This document shows positions 1 to 7,006 of a DNA stretch of 10,560 nt, piece by piece (the first letter of the stretch is position 1; the number at the start of each line of letters is the position of its first letter). The notes below the pieces were generated by a model. The model saw nothing but the letters and a program-made list of their open reading frames with translations, had not been told where the DNA came from and made no database searches. This stretch comes from Lentisalinibacter sp964602525. GTDB taxonomy: Bacteria > Pseudomonadota > Gammaproteobacteria > Steroidobacterales > Woeseiaceae. The stretch spans positions 1 through 10,560 of the forward strand of contig CAZRSA010000094.1 in NCBI GenBank assembly GCA_964602525.1, given 5' to 3'. Made by a program: the position numbers and the translations under genes.

Positions 1-113
1 ACGGCAAGGTGGGCAAGCTCGCCCAGCGCGTGGGCATGGAGCGCACGCACCTGTACCGCAAGCTGCGTGCCCTGGGAGTGGACTTCCGCCAGGCGGGCGG
101 CGGCGACGACTGA
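1..113 (+). CDS. Response regulator, C-terminal Fis-type DNA-binding end (partial)
   Basis: Only the last 36 codons are present, in the frame starting at base 3, ending at TGA 111-113. The visible protein reads GKVGKLAQRVGMERTHLYRK followed by LRALGV and a short acidic tail. This is the second half of a Fis-type helix-turn-helix, and the MERTHLYRKLRALG signature is typical of NtrX/NtrC-family sigma-54-dependent response regulators, where this domain binds the enhancer DNA. The receiver and AAA+ domains would lie upstream of the window and cannot be checked. The gene converges on the CapA-like gene with only 3 bp between stop codons and no room for a separate terminator. A Fis-family protein without the AAA+ domain is the main alternative. 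Confidence 0.8.
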   Translation, partial: GKVGKLAQRVGMERTHLYRKLRALGVDFRQAGGGDD

Positions 114-116
114 ACG

Positions 117-1328
117 TCAGCGCCCCGCCGGCTGCTGCGGCACGGCTGGTGCCGGCTCGACCGGATGGACCTTCGGTGCCGGCCGTGCGACGGGCAACAG
201 GCGTCCGTCCGCCTCGAAGCGCAGGCCCGGATTACCGAAGTCCTGCCGCGACAGGCGGGCCAGCAGCTGCAGCGCCCGGTCCGCCGGGTCGAGGGTGGGG
301 CCCGACGGGCGGATCTGGCGCGTCGACACCACCCGGCCCTCGACGAACTCGCCGTTGCCGTCCAGGGTGGTCACGAGTATCGGCGCGATGCCTTTCAGGC
401 CGGCGACGCTGATGCCGTAGTAGGTGGCGAAGTTGCCCAGGCTGTAGGCGATGATGCGGCCCCGGTAGCGCTCCATGGCCCGGATCACGTGGGGGCCGTG
501 GCCGAAGACGAGATCCGCGCCCGCGTCCACCATGGCGCGACCGAACGCCACGACGTCGCCCCGGGGCTCGCCGTAGTATTCCTCCTCGGCGAAGGGCAGG
601 CGCAGCGCATCGATCCCCTCGGCGCCGCCGTGGAACGAGACCACGACCACGTCGTGCGCGGCGGCGAGATCCGCCACGGTTGCGGCGGCCGCCTCCTCGT
701 TCAGCATCGGGTTGGCACCGCGGGTACCGGAGAAGGCGACGAAGCCCACGCGGATACCGCCCGCCTCCAGGCTCGCGGTGGTGCCCTCCCGGCCCGAGTG
801 GCGGATGCCCACGGTGTCCAGCGCCGCCATGCTCGCGTCGCGGCCCTCCTCGCCGAAGTCGCGGGCGTGATTGTTCGCGAGGCTGAGGGCGTCGAAGCCC
901 GCGTCCCGATACACCGCCGCGTAGCGGGTGGGCGAGCGGAACAGCCAGCAGGCGGAGGGGTCGCTGCACTGCTTGACCGGCTCGCCGCCGTCGAGCAGCA
1001 CGCCCTCCAGGTTGCCGATGGCGAGGTCGGCGCCGCGGAGCACGTCGGTCACGCCGGCGAAGAAGGCGAGGGCGTCGTCGTCGGGCAGCCGGTTGTCCGG
1101 GAAGTCGGTGCCGATCATCATGTCGCCGACGGTGGCGACGGTGACGCGCAGCGCGGAGAGATCCGGTTCCGGCGGCGGTGGCGGCGCGGCGGGTGCCGCC
1201 GACTCCGCGGGGGGTGACTGCGGCTGCGCGGGCGGGGCCTCCGGCGGGGCAGCCGGCGGCGGGGCCGCGGCGCAGCCGGCCAGAGACGCGGCGACCAGCA
1301 GCGCGGCCAGTGCGGGTCCGATCCTCAC
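117..1328 (-). CDS. CapA-family (PGA_cap) metallophosphatase-like lipoprotein
   Basis: A protein of 403 aa. The N-terminus is a lipoprotein signal ending in the lipobox LAGC (Cys19), followed by a Pro/Ala-rich linker (about 20-55) that would hold the domain off the membrane. The CapA/PGA_cap fold runs from about 61 to 340, with the family motifs in order: GDMMIG (68-73), GNLEG (105-109), LANNHARDFG (150-159), SFHGG (231-235), GHGPH (276-280) and YSLGNF (295-300). CapA proteins are tied to poly-gamma-glutamate capsule synthesis and have a metallophosphatase-like fold, but no capB/capC partner is in view, so the substrate is unknown. I chose the GTG at 1328 because it gives a complete lipoprotein signal and overlaps the upstream SPOR-gene stop by 4 nt (GTGA). 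The frame stays open to 1838, but that extension runs inside the SPOR gene and is not credible. The last 30 residues are again proline-rich. Confidence 0.88.
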   Translation of the reverse strand: MRIGPALAALLVAASLAGCAAAPPPAAPPEAPPAQPQSPPAESAAPAAPPPPPEPDLSALRVTVATVGDMMIGTDFPDNRLPDDDALAFFAGVTDVLRGADLAIGNLEGVLLDGGEPVKQCSDPSACWLFRSPTRYAAVYRDAGFDALSLANNHARDFGEEGRDASMAALDTVGIRHSGREGTTASLEAGGIRVGFVAFSGTRGANPMLNEEAAAATVADLAAAHDVVVVSFHGGAEGIDALRLPFAEEEYYGEPRGDVVAFGRAMVDAGADLVFGHGPHVIRAMERYRGRIIAYSLGNFATYYGISVAGLKGIAPILVTTLDGNGEFVEGRVVSTRQIRPSGPTLDPADRALQLLARLSRQDFGNPGLRFEADGRLLPVARPAPKVHPVEPAPAVPQQPAGR

Positions 1329-1912
1329 TGGCCGGGCACCCGGATCATGAGCACCTCGATCTCGGCCTCGCGCAGCCGCCGGCGCAGATCGTCGAGTTCC
1401 TCCATGTCGGAGACCGGGCCGATGCGCACCCGGTGATAGGTGCGCTCGTCGATGGCGACGCGCTGGATGCGCGAGGGGATGCCCTGCAGCGCCAGCTGGG
1501 CCTTCATGCGGTCGGCATCCTCGAACGCGCTGAACGAGCCGGCCTGCAGCACGTAGGTGCCGGGCTCGGTAGGCAGGTCCGGCCGGTTGTCCGGGCGGGC
1601 GTGGGGTTCCTCCTCCGGGACGACCACCTCGAAGCGGGGCAGCATCTCGTAGAAGTCGAAGCGGGACTCGCGGGCGGCCGGCGTCTCCACCCGCTTCGGC
1701 TCCGGCCGGGGTGCCTGCTCTTCCTCGCGCAGGCTCGCCGCCTCCCGGGCCTGCGGCTGCTCGACGGCCGCGCGCCGGTCGCTCATCCAGACCGCGGCAG
1801 CCACCGACAGGCCGATGGCCAGCCCGAACAGCATCCACACCCAGTTGGATGCCTGCGGGCTGCGGCTGCCGCGCGTGCGGCTGCGCTTCGTCCGGCGGCG
1901 TCGCTTCGCCAT
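1325..1912 (-). CDS. SPOR-domain, FtsN-like cell-division protein
   Basis: A protein of 195 aa with the FtsN layout. It has a very basic cytoplasmic N-terminus (MAKRRRRTKRSRTR), one transmembrane helix (about 24-43), a periplasmic Pro/Glu-rich linker, and a C-terminal SPOR domain (about 117-193) starting at GTYVLQAGSFSAFEDADRMK and containing HRVRIGPVSD. SPOR domains bind glycan strands stripped of stem peptides at the septum. The segment FDFYEMLPRFEVVVPEEE (86-103) matches the FDFY..LP..EV stretch seen in FtsN-like proteins encoded beside argS in gammaproteobacteria. It begins 2 nt after the argS stop, without a clear Shine-Dalgarno, so translational coupling to argS is likely. It overlaps the CapA-like gene by 4 nt. 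It may be the true FtsN or an accessory SPOR protein; the sequence alone does not decide. Confidence 0.9.
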   Translation of the reverse strand: MAKRRRRTKRSRTRGSRSPQASNWVWMLFGLAIGLSVAAAVWMSDRRAAVEQPQAREAASLREEEQAPRPEPKRVETPAARESRFDFYEMLPRFEVVVPEEEPHARPDNRPDLPTEPGTYVLQAGSFSAFEDADRMKAQLALQGIPSRIQRVAIDERTYHRVRIGPVSDMEELDDLRRRLREAEIEVLMIRVPGQ

Positions 1913-1914
1913 GG

Positions 1915-3663
1915 CTACATCGCGTCCGGGGCGGAGACCCCCAGCAGCCCGAGGCCGTTGGCGATGACCTGGCGTGCGGCCAGCACCAGTGTGAGTCGCG
2001 CGTTCCTGAGCCCGTCGTCGTCGACGATGAAAGTGTGGGCGTTGTAGTAGGTGTGGAACTCGTTGGCGAGGTCCCGCAGGTAGAACACCAGCGTCTGCGG
2101 CGCGCGTTTTTCCGCCGCCGCCTCGACCACCTCCGGGAACCGGGTGAGCGTCGCGATCAGCGCGTTCTCCTGGTCCTCTCCGAGGAGGTCGAGAGAGGCG
2201 AGCCCCTGTTCCCGGTCCCAGGCATGGCCCTTCTCCTCGAGCTGGCGCATCACGCTGGCCACCCGGGCGTGGGCGTACTGGATGTAGTACACCGGGTTTT
2301 CGTTCGAGCGCGACTTGGCCAGCTCCAGGTCGAAGTCCAGGTGCTGGTCGTTGGAGCGCATCACGTAGAACAGGCGCGCAGCGTCGTTGCCCACCTCATC
2401 GCGCAGCTGGCGCAGCGTCACGAACTCGCCGGAACGGGTGGACATCTGCATCTTCTCGCCGCCCCGGTACAGCGCGACGAACTGGACCAGGCGCACCTCC
2501 AGCGCATCGCCGGGCTCGCCCATGGCCTCCAGGCCGGCACGCACCCGGGCGATGTAGCCGTGGTGGTCGGCGCCGAGCACGTCCAGCAGCAGGTCGTTGC
2601 CGCGCCGGCGCTTGCCGTAGTGGTAGGCGATGTCGCTCGCGAAATAGGTCTTCTTGCCGTTGTCGCGGACCACAACCCGGTCCTTCTCGTCGCCGTAGTC
2701 CGTGGCGCGGAACCAGACGGCGCCGTCGCGCTCGTAGAGCATGCCGCGTTCGCGCAGCCGCTCGAGGGCCTCGTCGATGACACCCTCGTCGGTGAGGCTC
2801 GCCTCGGAGAACCAGGTGTCGAACTCCACGCCGAAACCGGCGAGGTCGTCGCGGATGTCGTCCAGGATGCTCGAGAGCGCGTGGCGCCGCACGACGTCGA
2901 AGCCCTCGTCGCCCAACAGCGTGTGGGCACGGCCGATCAGCGCATCGATGCGCGCCTCCTTGTCGCCGTCCGGCGCGTCGTCGGGCAGGTCGCGTAGCAC
3001 CTCCGCCGCGCCGGCCATGAAGCGCTCTGCCGGCAGTTCCCGGGCGATTTCCACGATGTAGTCGCCGCGGTAGCCGGCGGCCGGGAACGGCAGGGTCTCG
3101 CCGTGCAGGCCCAGATAACGCAGCCAGACGCTCACCGCCAGGATCTCCATCTGCCGGCCGGCGTCGTTCACGTAGTACTCCCGGTGCACCGGGTAGCCGG
3201 CGGCCTCCAGCAGGTTGGCCACCGTGGCGCCGTAGCTCGCGTGGCGGCCATGGCCGACGTGCAGCGGACCGGTGGGGTTGGCGGAGACGAATTCCACCAG
3301 CACGCGGGGAGCGTCGCGCTTCTCCCGCCGGCCGTAGCAGGGGCCCTCGGCGAGCACGCAGCCGATCTCGCGCCGCAGCGCCGTGCGGCTCACCCGGAAG
3401 TTGATGAAGCCCGGCCCGGCCACCGAGACCTCTTCCACCAGCTCGGACTCCGGCAGGCCGGCGATGATGTCGGCGGCGAGTTCCCGCGGGTTGCGGTCGA
3501 GGCTCTTCGCGAGGCGCAGGGCGACGTTGGTGGCGAAGTCACCGTGGCGCGGGTCGCGGGCCCGCTCGACGTCGGCGCCGACACTCGCGAGCTCGACCTC
3601 GTCGGCGATCTCCGGCCGTGAGGCGAGCGCCGCTTCTACCAGTCTGGCGATGGTCTCTTTCAA
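1915..3663 (-). CDS. argS: Arginyl-tRNA synthetase
   Basis: Class I aminoacyl-tRNA synthetase that charges tRNA-Arg with arginine using ATP in the cytoplasm. With the start chosen here it has 582 aa, close to the family norm. An N-terminal additional domain (about 1-95, with DPRHGDFATNVAL) is followed by the Rossmann catalytic core with the HIGH-type motif HVGH (135-138) in SANPTGPLHVGHGR, the GADHHGY motif (364-370) and the KMSKS-equivalent MSTRSG (407-412). A DALR-type anticodon-binding domain follows (about 455-582), ending ANGLGLLGVSAPDAM. The frame is open to 3714, but the upstream codons add 17 unconserved residues. The TTG at 3663 gives the usual MKETIARLVEAAL start and has GGGGA 6 nt upstream. 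The 90 bp between it and the priA stop hold no strong promoter or terminator that I can see, so transcription may run through from priA. Confidence 0.97.
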   Translation of the reverse strand: MKETIARLVEAALASRPEIADEVELASVGADVERARDPRHGDFATNVALRLAKSLDRNPRELAADIIAGLPESELVEEVSVAGPGFINFRVSRTALRREIGCVLAEGPCYGRREKRDAPRVLVEFVSANPTGPLHVGHGRHASYGATVANLLEAAGYPVHREYYVNDAGRQMEILAVSVWLRYLGLHGETLPFPAAGYRGDYIVEIARELPAERFMAGAAEVLRDLPDDAPDGDKEARIDALIGRAHTLLGDEGFDVVRRHALSSILDDIRDDLAGFGVEFDTWFSEASLTDEGVIDEALERLRERGMLYERDGAVWFRATDYGDEKDRVVVRDNGKKTYFASDIAYHYGKRRRGNDLLLDVLGADHHGYIARVRAGLEAMGEPGDALEVRLVQFVALYRGGEKMQMSTRSGEFVTLRQLRDEVGNDAARLFYVMRSNDQHLDFDLELAKSRSNENPVYYIQYAHARVASVMRQLEEKGHAWDREQGLASLDLLGEDQENALIATLTRFPEVVEAAAEKRAPQTLVFYLRDLANEFHTYYNAHTFIVDDDGLRNARLTLVLAARQVIANGLGLLGVSAPDAM

Positions 3664-3753
3664 CTGAGGTCCCCAGCGAACGAACAGGGAATACGAGGTG
3701 CGACTAAGGCGCAATGTTACCCGGTCACGGCGGCTCCCCGCACCCGGGGGCGG

Positions 3754-6054
3754 TCAGAAAAGCTCGATGGGATCGACGTCCAGCGACCAGCGCACCCGGC
3801 TCGCGCCCGGGGCCCGTTCCGCCGCCTCGCGCAAGCGCTGGAGCAGCCGGTGCAGCGGCGCGCGCTCGGCACTCTGCAACAGGAGCTGGCAGCGATAGCG
3901 CCCGGCGCGCCGGGCGAGTGGTGCCATCACGGGCCCCAGCAGGCGCACGTCCGCGCCGGCACCGGTGGCAAGCATGCCCTTCATCTGCTGCAGGAAGGCG
4001 ACGGCGGTCTCCGGACGGGTGGCGGAGGCGCGCAGCAGCGCGATGCGCGAGTACGGCGGCCAGCCGCTCTCGCGCCGCTCGTCCAGCGCGGCCCGGGCGA
4101 AGTCCGCGTAGCCCTGCTGCACCAGCCTCTGCAGCAGGGGATGCTGCGGGAAGTCGGTCTGGATCAGCACCTCGCCCGGCCGCTCGGCCCGCCCGGCACG
4201 GCCGGCGACCTGCAGCAGCGTCTGGGCCAGCCGTTCGGCGCTGCGGAAGTCGCTGCCGAAGAGCCCTTGGTCCGCGTTCAGCACGCCCACGAGCGACAGG
4301 CGGGGGAAGTGATGGCCCTTGGACAGCATCTGCGTGCCCACCAGGATCTGCGCCCGGCCGCTGCGTGCGTCTTCCAGCGCGGTCTCGATGCTGCCCCGGC
4401 GCTGGGTGCTGTCGCTGTCGATGCGGCTCACCCGGTAACCGGCGAAGCGCCGTCGTACAGCCTCCTCCACCCGCTCGGTGCCCCGGCCGAGCGCGGCCAC
4501 CGTGCCGCCGCATGCCGGGCAGCTCGTATCCACCGCCCGTTCGCTGCCGCAGTGGTGACAGCGCAGGCGCTGGTCGCCGGCGTGCAGAGTCATGCGGGCG
4601 TCGCAGCGGCGGCACTCGGCCACGTGGCCGCAGTCCCGGCAGAGCAGCGTGGGCGCATAGCCCCGCCGGTTGAGATACAGCAGTACCTGGCCGCCCTCCC
4701 CGAGGTGGCGTTCGACCGCCGCGATCAGCGGCGCCGACAGGCCGTCGATGGGCGGATGACGGCCCAGGTCGACCAGGCGCAGTTCGGGCGGGGCGGCGCC
4801 GCCGGCCCGCCGGGGCAGCTCCACCCGCCGGTACAGGCCCCGCTCGACGTTGGCGAGCGTGTCCAGCGACGGGGTCGCCGAGCCAAGCACCACCGGCACG
4901 GCCTCGTGGCGCGCCCGGGCCACGGCGAGATCGCGGGCGGAATAGCGGAAGCCTTCCTGCTGCTTCAGCGAAGGGTCGTGCTCCTCGTCGACGATGATAA
5001 GCCCCGGCCGGGCCAGGGGCGTGAAGACGGCAGAGCGGGTTCCCACCACCACTCCGGCGGTGCCGCCGCGGGCATCGCGCCAGGCGGCCAGCCGCTCCGC
5101 ATCCCCGAGCCCGCTGTGCAGGATCACCGGCCGCCGGCCCAGCCGCTCGGTGAACCGCTCCACCAGCTGGGGCGTGAGCCCGATCTCCGGCACCAGTACC
5201 AGCGACTGGCGGTGCCGGGCCAGGGTGCGCTCGATCAGCGCCAGGTAGACCTCGGTCTTGCCGCTGCCGGTTACCCCGTCGATCAGGGTGGCCGAGTAGC
5301 CCGGCGCCACCGTGGCCGCTGCCACCGCAGCCTGCTGGTCCGGGTTGAGGCTGACGGCGCCTGCGGACGGGGGATCGCTGTCGGCGCCGGTCTTCTCCCT
5401 GTCGATCACCCGGCCGACCTCCTGGCTGACCTCCGGGTCACTCTCCGGCCCTTCGGCCGGCTGCTCCTGCTGCTCCATCAGACCCTTGTCTTCCAGTGTC
5501 TTGCGCACCCGGCGCCAGGACGGGCAGCGGCGGTCCAGCTCCGCGGCCGCCAGCCCGCCCGCCGGGGCTGCGGCAAGCGCGGCCAGGAGTTCCGCCTGGC
5601 GCGGCGCACGCCGTGACGTCTTCTCGTCTCCCGCGGCTGCCGCCCCGGCCGCAGTCAGGCGCCAGAAGGTCTCGGTGGCCAGCAGTGGCCGGCCCTGGCG
5701 CAGCAGTGCGGGCAGCGCGGCGGCGGCCACCTCGCCCACCGGGTGATGGTAGTAGCCGGCGGCGAAGTCGATCAGCCACGCCAGCGCCGGGTCGACGGCT
5801 GGCTCCTCGTCGAGCACCGCGAGTGCGCGGCGCAGCCGGGAGGCGGGCAACTCGCTCTCCGCCGCCGTGTCCCAGAGCAGGCCGACGCGGTGACGCCGGC
5901 CGAACGGTACCTTCAGCCGAACCCCGCGCCGGAGGGTGGCCGGATCGACCCCGGCGGGCGGCAGGTAGTCGAACAGGCGAGACAGCGGTGCCTTGATAGC
6001 CACCCGCAGCACCGCGGGGGCGGCCCGGGCGATGTTCTGCTCGTTACTCGACAC
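3754..6054 (-). CDS. priA: Primosomal protein N' (replication restart helicase PriA)
   Basis: A 766-aa superfamily 2 helicase that recognises stalled forks and reloads the replisome through the primosome. The N-terminal 3'-binding domain (about 14-110) contains RLFDYLPP and VPFGRR. A winged-helix region follows, then a Glu/Asp/Pro-rich linker (about 194-233) and the helicase core with Walker A GVTGSGKT (260-267), Walker B DEEH (357-360 region) and GSATPS (391-396). A zinc region has eight cysteines at 472, 475, 481, 484, 499, 502, 512 and 515, the two-zinc arrangement known for PriA. The C-terminal helicase lobe carries VAGRAGRAERPG (616-627). The GTG at 6054 is the longest start but has no Shine-Dalgarno; a second GTG at 6012 (VLRVAIKAPL) begins where the conserved region starts and is an alternative. 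A perfect DnaA box lies 2 nt upstream of the 6054 GTG. Confidence 0.97.
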   Translation of the reverse strand: MSSNEQNIARAAPAVLRVAIKAPLSRLFDYLPPAGVDPATLRRGVRLKVPFGRRHRVGLLWDTAAESELPASRLRRALAVLDEEPAVDPALAWLIDFAAGYYHHPVGEVAAAALPALLRQGRPLLATETFWRLTAAGAAAAGDEKTSRRAPRQAELLAALAAAPAGGLAAAELDRRCPSWRRVRKTLEDKGLMEQQEQPAEGPESDPEVSQEVGRVIDREKTGADSDPPSAGAVSLNPDQQAAVAAATVAPGYSATLIDGVTGSGKTEVYLALIERTLARHRQSLVLVPEIGLTPQLVERFTERLGRRPVILHSGLGDAERLAAWRDARGGTAGVVVGTRSAVFTPLARPGLIIVDEEHDPSLKQQEGFRYSARDLAVARARHEAVPVVLGSATPSLDTLANVERGLYRRVELPRRAGGAAPPELRLVDLGRHPPIDGLSAPLIAAVERHLGEGGQVLLYLNRRGYAPTLLCRDCGHVAECRRCDARMTLHAGDQRLRCHHCGSERAVDTSCPACGGTVAALGRGTERVEEAVRRRFAGYRVSRIDSDSTQRRGSIETALEDARSGRAQILVGTQMLSKGHHFPRLSLVGVLNADQGLFGSDFRSAERLAQTLLQVAGRAGRAERPGEVLIQTDFPQHPLLQRLVQQGYADFARAALDERRESGWPPYSRIALLRASATRPETAVAFLQQMKGMLATGAGADVRLLGPVMAPLARRAGRYRCQLLLQSAERAPLHRLLQRLREAAERAPGASRVRWSLDVDPIELF

Positions 6055-6056
6055 GT

Positions 6057-6077
6057 TGTGGATAAGTCTGTGGATGG
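6057..6077 (-). promoter_or_regulatory. DnaA box pair directly upstream of priA
   Basis: Read on the minus strand, 6065-6057 is TTATCCACA, an exact match to the DnaA box consensus. Positions 6077-6069 read CCATCCACA, a 7-of-9 match, with box starts 12 bp apart in the same orientation. Only 2 nt separate the perfect box from the priA GTG, so bound DnaA would sit where a ribosome-binding site would be encoded and just downstream of any promoter. This suggests DnaA control of priA transcription; it is inferred from the match and position only. A single perfect 9-mer is expected by chance now and then in a genome, but less often in a GC-rich one. Confidence 0.5.
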
Positions 6078-6237
6078 ATACGGACCAGCCGGGCGACAGT
6101 CCGCCCCCCGGCCCTGGGAGGCGAGCCGGCCGATAGCCTTCTGTACACCTCGAATATCACGTTGAATCAGAGAGTTGAACGAGTCCGGCCGGGTCGTGAC
6201 CGATGCCGCCGGCCTGCCATGAAAGTGCAATATCCCC

Positions 6238-6246
6238 TGTGCACAA
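6238..6246 (-). promoter_or_regulatory. DnaA-box-like palindrome
   Basis: The minus strand reads TTGTGCACA, one mismatch from the relaxed box TTATNCACA, and contains the 8-bp palindrome TGTGCACA. It lies about 175 bp from the pair beside priA, within the same divergent region and upstream of the sigma operon. Taken alone it is weak; with the other two it makes a possible small DnaA-binding cluster. A palindromic site for another regulator is equally possible. Confidence 0.3.
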
Positions 6247-6335
6247 GGAAAAGCGGCCCGCCCTGTCAACCGCGACCCCGCCGCCGCGTTAGAACACCGG
6301 ACGACAACATAGTGTAATGCTTACGGGAGTGGAGC

Positions 6336-6383
6336 ATGGAGGCTGTACGTCGCGTGCAGGGCGCCGGGGGCCGGCGGTCATGA
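6336..6383 (+). CDS. Putative 15-codon leader ORF upstream of the sigma factor
   Basis: ATG at 6336 has GGGAG (6325-6329) 6 nt upstream, the best Shine-Dalgarno in this region, yet opens a frame of only 15 codons (MEAVRRVQGAGGRRS) ending at TGA 6381-6383. The stop overlaps the ATG at 6380 of the sigma-factor frame as ATGA, the arrangement used for translational coupling. A leader peptide that passes ribosomes to the sigma gene would explain why that gene lacks its own ribosome-binding site. The peptide has no recognisable family. The alternative is that the sigma protein starts at 6317 or 6389 and this short frame is accidental. Confidence 0.35.
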   Translation: MEAVRRVQGAGGRRS

Positions 6384-7006
6384 CCGGCATGGAGGCGGTG
6401 GCGCGGCCGCCGGGCGGCGACGCGCAATCGCCCGCGCGATCGGTACGCCGGCTGGAGCGGGGAGTCAGGGCACTGGAGCAGGAACAACGACTGAATGCCT
6501 TCCTCGCCGGCGTGGAGCGGCGCGCACTGCGCATCGCGGAGATCGGCACCGGCGACCGGGACGAGGCGATGGACCTGGTGCAGGACGCCATGATACGCCT
6601 CGTGCGCAAGTACGCCCGGCGTCCGGAAGCCGAATGGGCGCCGCTGTTCTTCCGCATCCTCATGAACCGGGTGCGTGACAGCCAGCGGCGCCGCACGGTG
6701 CGCAACCGCGTGATGTCCTGGTTCGACGGCGACGAGGACGGCCCCGACCCGGTCGCGGAGGCGCCGGACCGCTCGGCGGGCGCGCCGGAGGAGGAACTGG
6801 AGATGCGCGAGACGATGGCGACGCTGGAGGCGGCGCTGCGCGGGCTGCCGGCGAGGCAGCAGGAGGCCTTCATGCTGCGAAACTTCGAGGGCCTGGACGT
6901 CGCCGACACCGCGGCGGCCATGGGCTGCTCCGAGGGCAGCGTCAAGACACACTATTCGCGTGCCTTGCATGCACTGCGGGCACGCCTGGGTGAGAGCTGG
7001 CAATGA
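6380..7006 (+). CDS. RNA polymerase sigma factor, ECF-like (sigma-70 family)
   Basis: A protein of 208 aa from the ATG at 6380. Region 2 (about 40-105) contains DEAMDLVQDAMIRLVRKY and WAPLFFRILMNRVRDSQRRR, the core-binding and -10-recognition helices. An acidic linker follows (about 115-145), then region 4 (about 150-203) with LPARQQEAFMLRNFEGLD and the helix-turn-helix MGCSEGSVKTHYSRALHALR. There is no region 1 or 3, the architecture of alternative (group 4-like) sigma factors. The frame is open to an ATG at 6317 (229 aa), but its extra residues look unconserved; 6389 is a third candidate. The stop overlaps the next start as ATGA (7003-7006). The type resembles the sigma factors that precede a small anti-sigma gene in Pseudomonas and betaproteobacteria (SbrI-like). 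That subfamily placement is from memory and unverified. Confidence 0.9.
   Translation: MTGMEAVARPPGGDAQSPARSVRRLERGVRALEQEQRLNAFLAGVERRALRIAEIGTGDRDEAMDLVQDAMIRLVRKYARRPEAEWAPLFFRILMNRVRDSQRRRTVRNRVMSWFDGDEDGPDPVAEAPDRSAGAPEEELEMRETMATLEAALRGLPARQQEAFMLRNFEGLDVADTAAAMGCSEGSVKTHYSRALHALRARLGESWQ

Larger units (their letters stand above)
6055..6335. other. Divergent intergenic control region between priA and the sigma operon
   Basis: About 280 bp without a credible protein-coding gene, separating the minus-strand priA from the plus-strand sigma operon. It is visibly less GC-rich in patches than the genes on either side. It contains DnaA-type boxes (listed separately), a 13-bp-spaced direct repeat of GTTGAA (about 6161-6180), and weak promoter-like hexamers. 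Facing priA, TTCAAC and TATTCG are separated by 17 bp but match consensus at only 3 of 6 bases each. Facing the sigma operon, TGTAAT at 6313-6318 matches the -10 consensus at 5 of 6, with a poor -35 (TAGAAC at 6290-6295). Both promoters must lie here, but I cannot assign them firmly; the sigma operon could also be self-activated from a non-sigma-70 promoter. Confidence 0.6.

Noticed and set aside
165..1217. 350-aa open frame on the plus strand opposite the CapA-like gene
   Set aside because: The opposite strand carries all CapA motifs in order. This frame lacks a domain and its composition mirrors the antisense codons.
1329..1838. N-terminal extension of the CapA-like frame to 573 aa
   Set aside because: It would overlap nearly the whole SPOR gene and bury the lipoprotein signal; the GTG at 1328 is a far better start.
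1711..2997. 428-aa open frame on the plus strand opposite argS and the SPOR gene
   Set aside because: It spans two confirmed antisense genes and shows no recognisable motif; GC-bias shadow.
3850..5616. 588-aa open frame on the plus strand opposite priA
   Set aside because: The minus strand encodes PriA with all helicase and zinc motifs. The plus-strand product is low-complexity His/Gln/Gly/Ala text without domains, a typical shadow of high-GC3 coding.
6091..6117. GC-rich hairpin (GCCGGG ... CCCGGC) in the priA upstream region
   Set aside because: Six-base GC palindromes are common at this composition; no T-run or conserved structure to support a terminator or riboswitch.
6055..6335. Chromosomal replication origin (oriC)
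   Set aside because: One perfect and two degenerate DnaA boxes, no obvious AT-rich unwinding region, and no origin-linked genes nearby.
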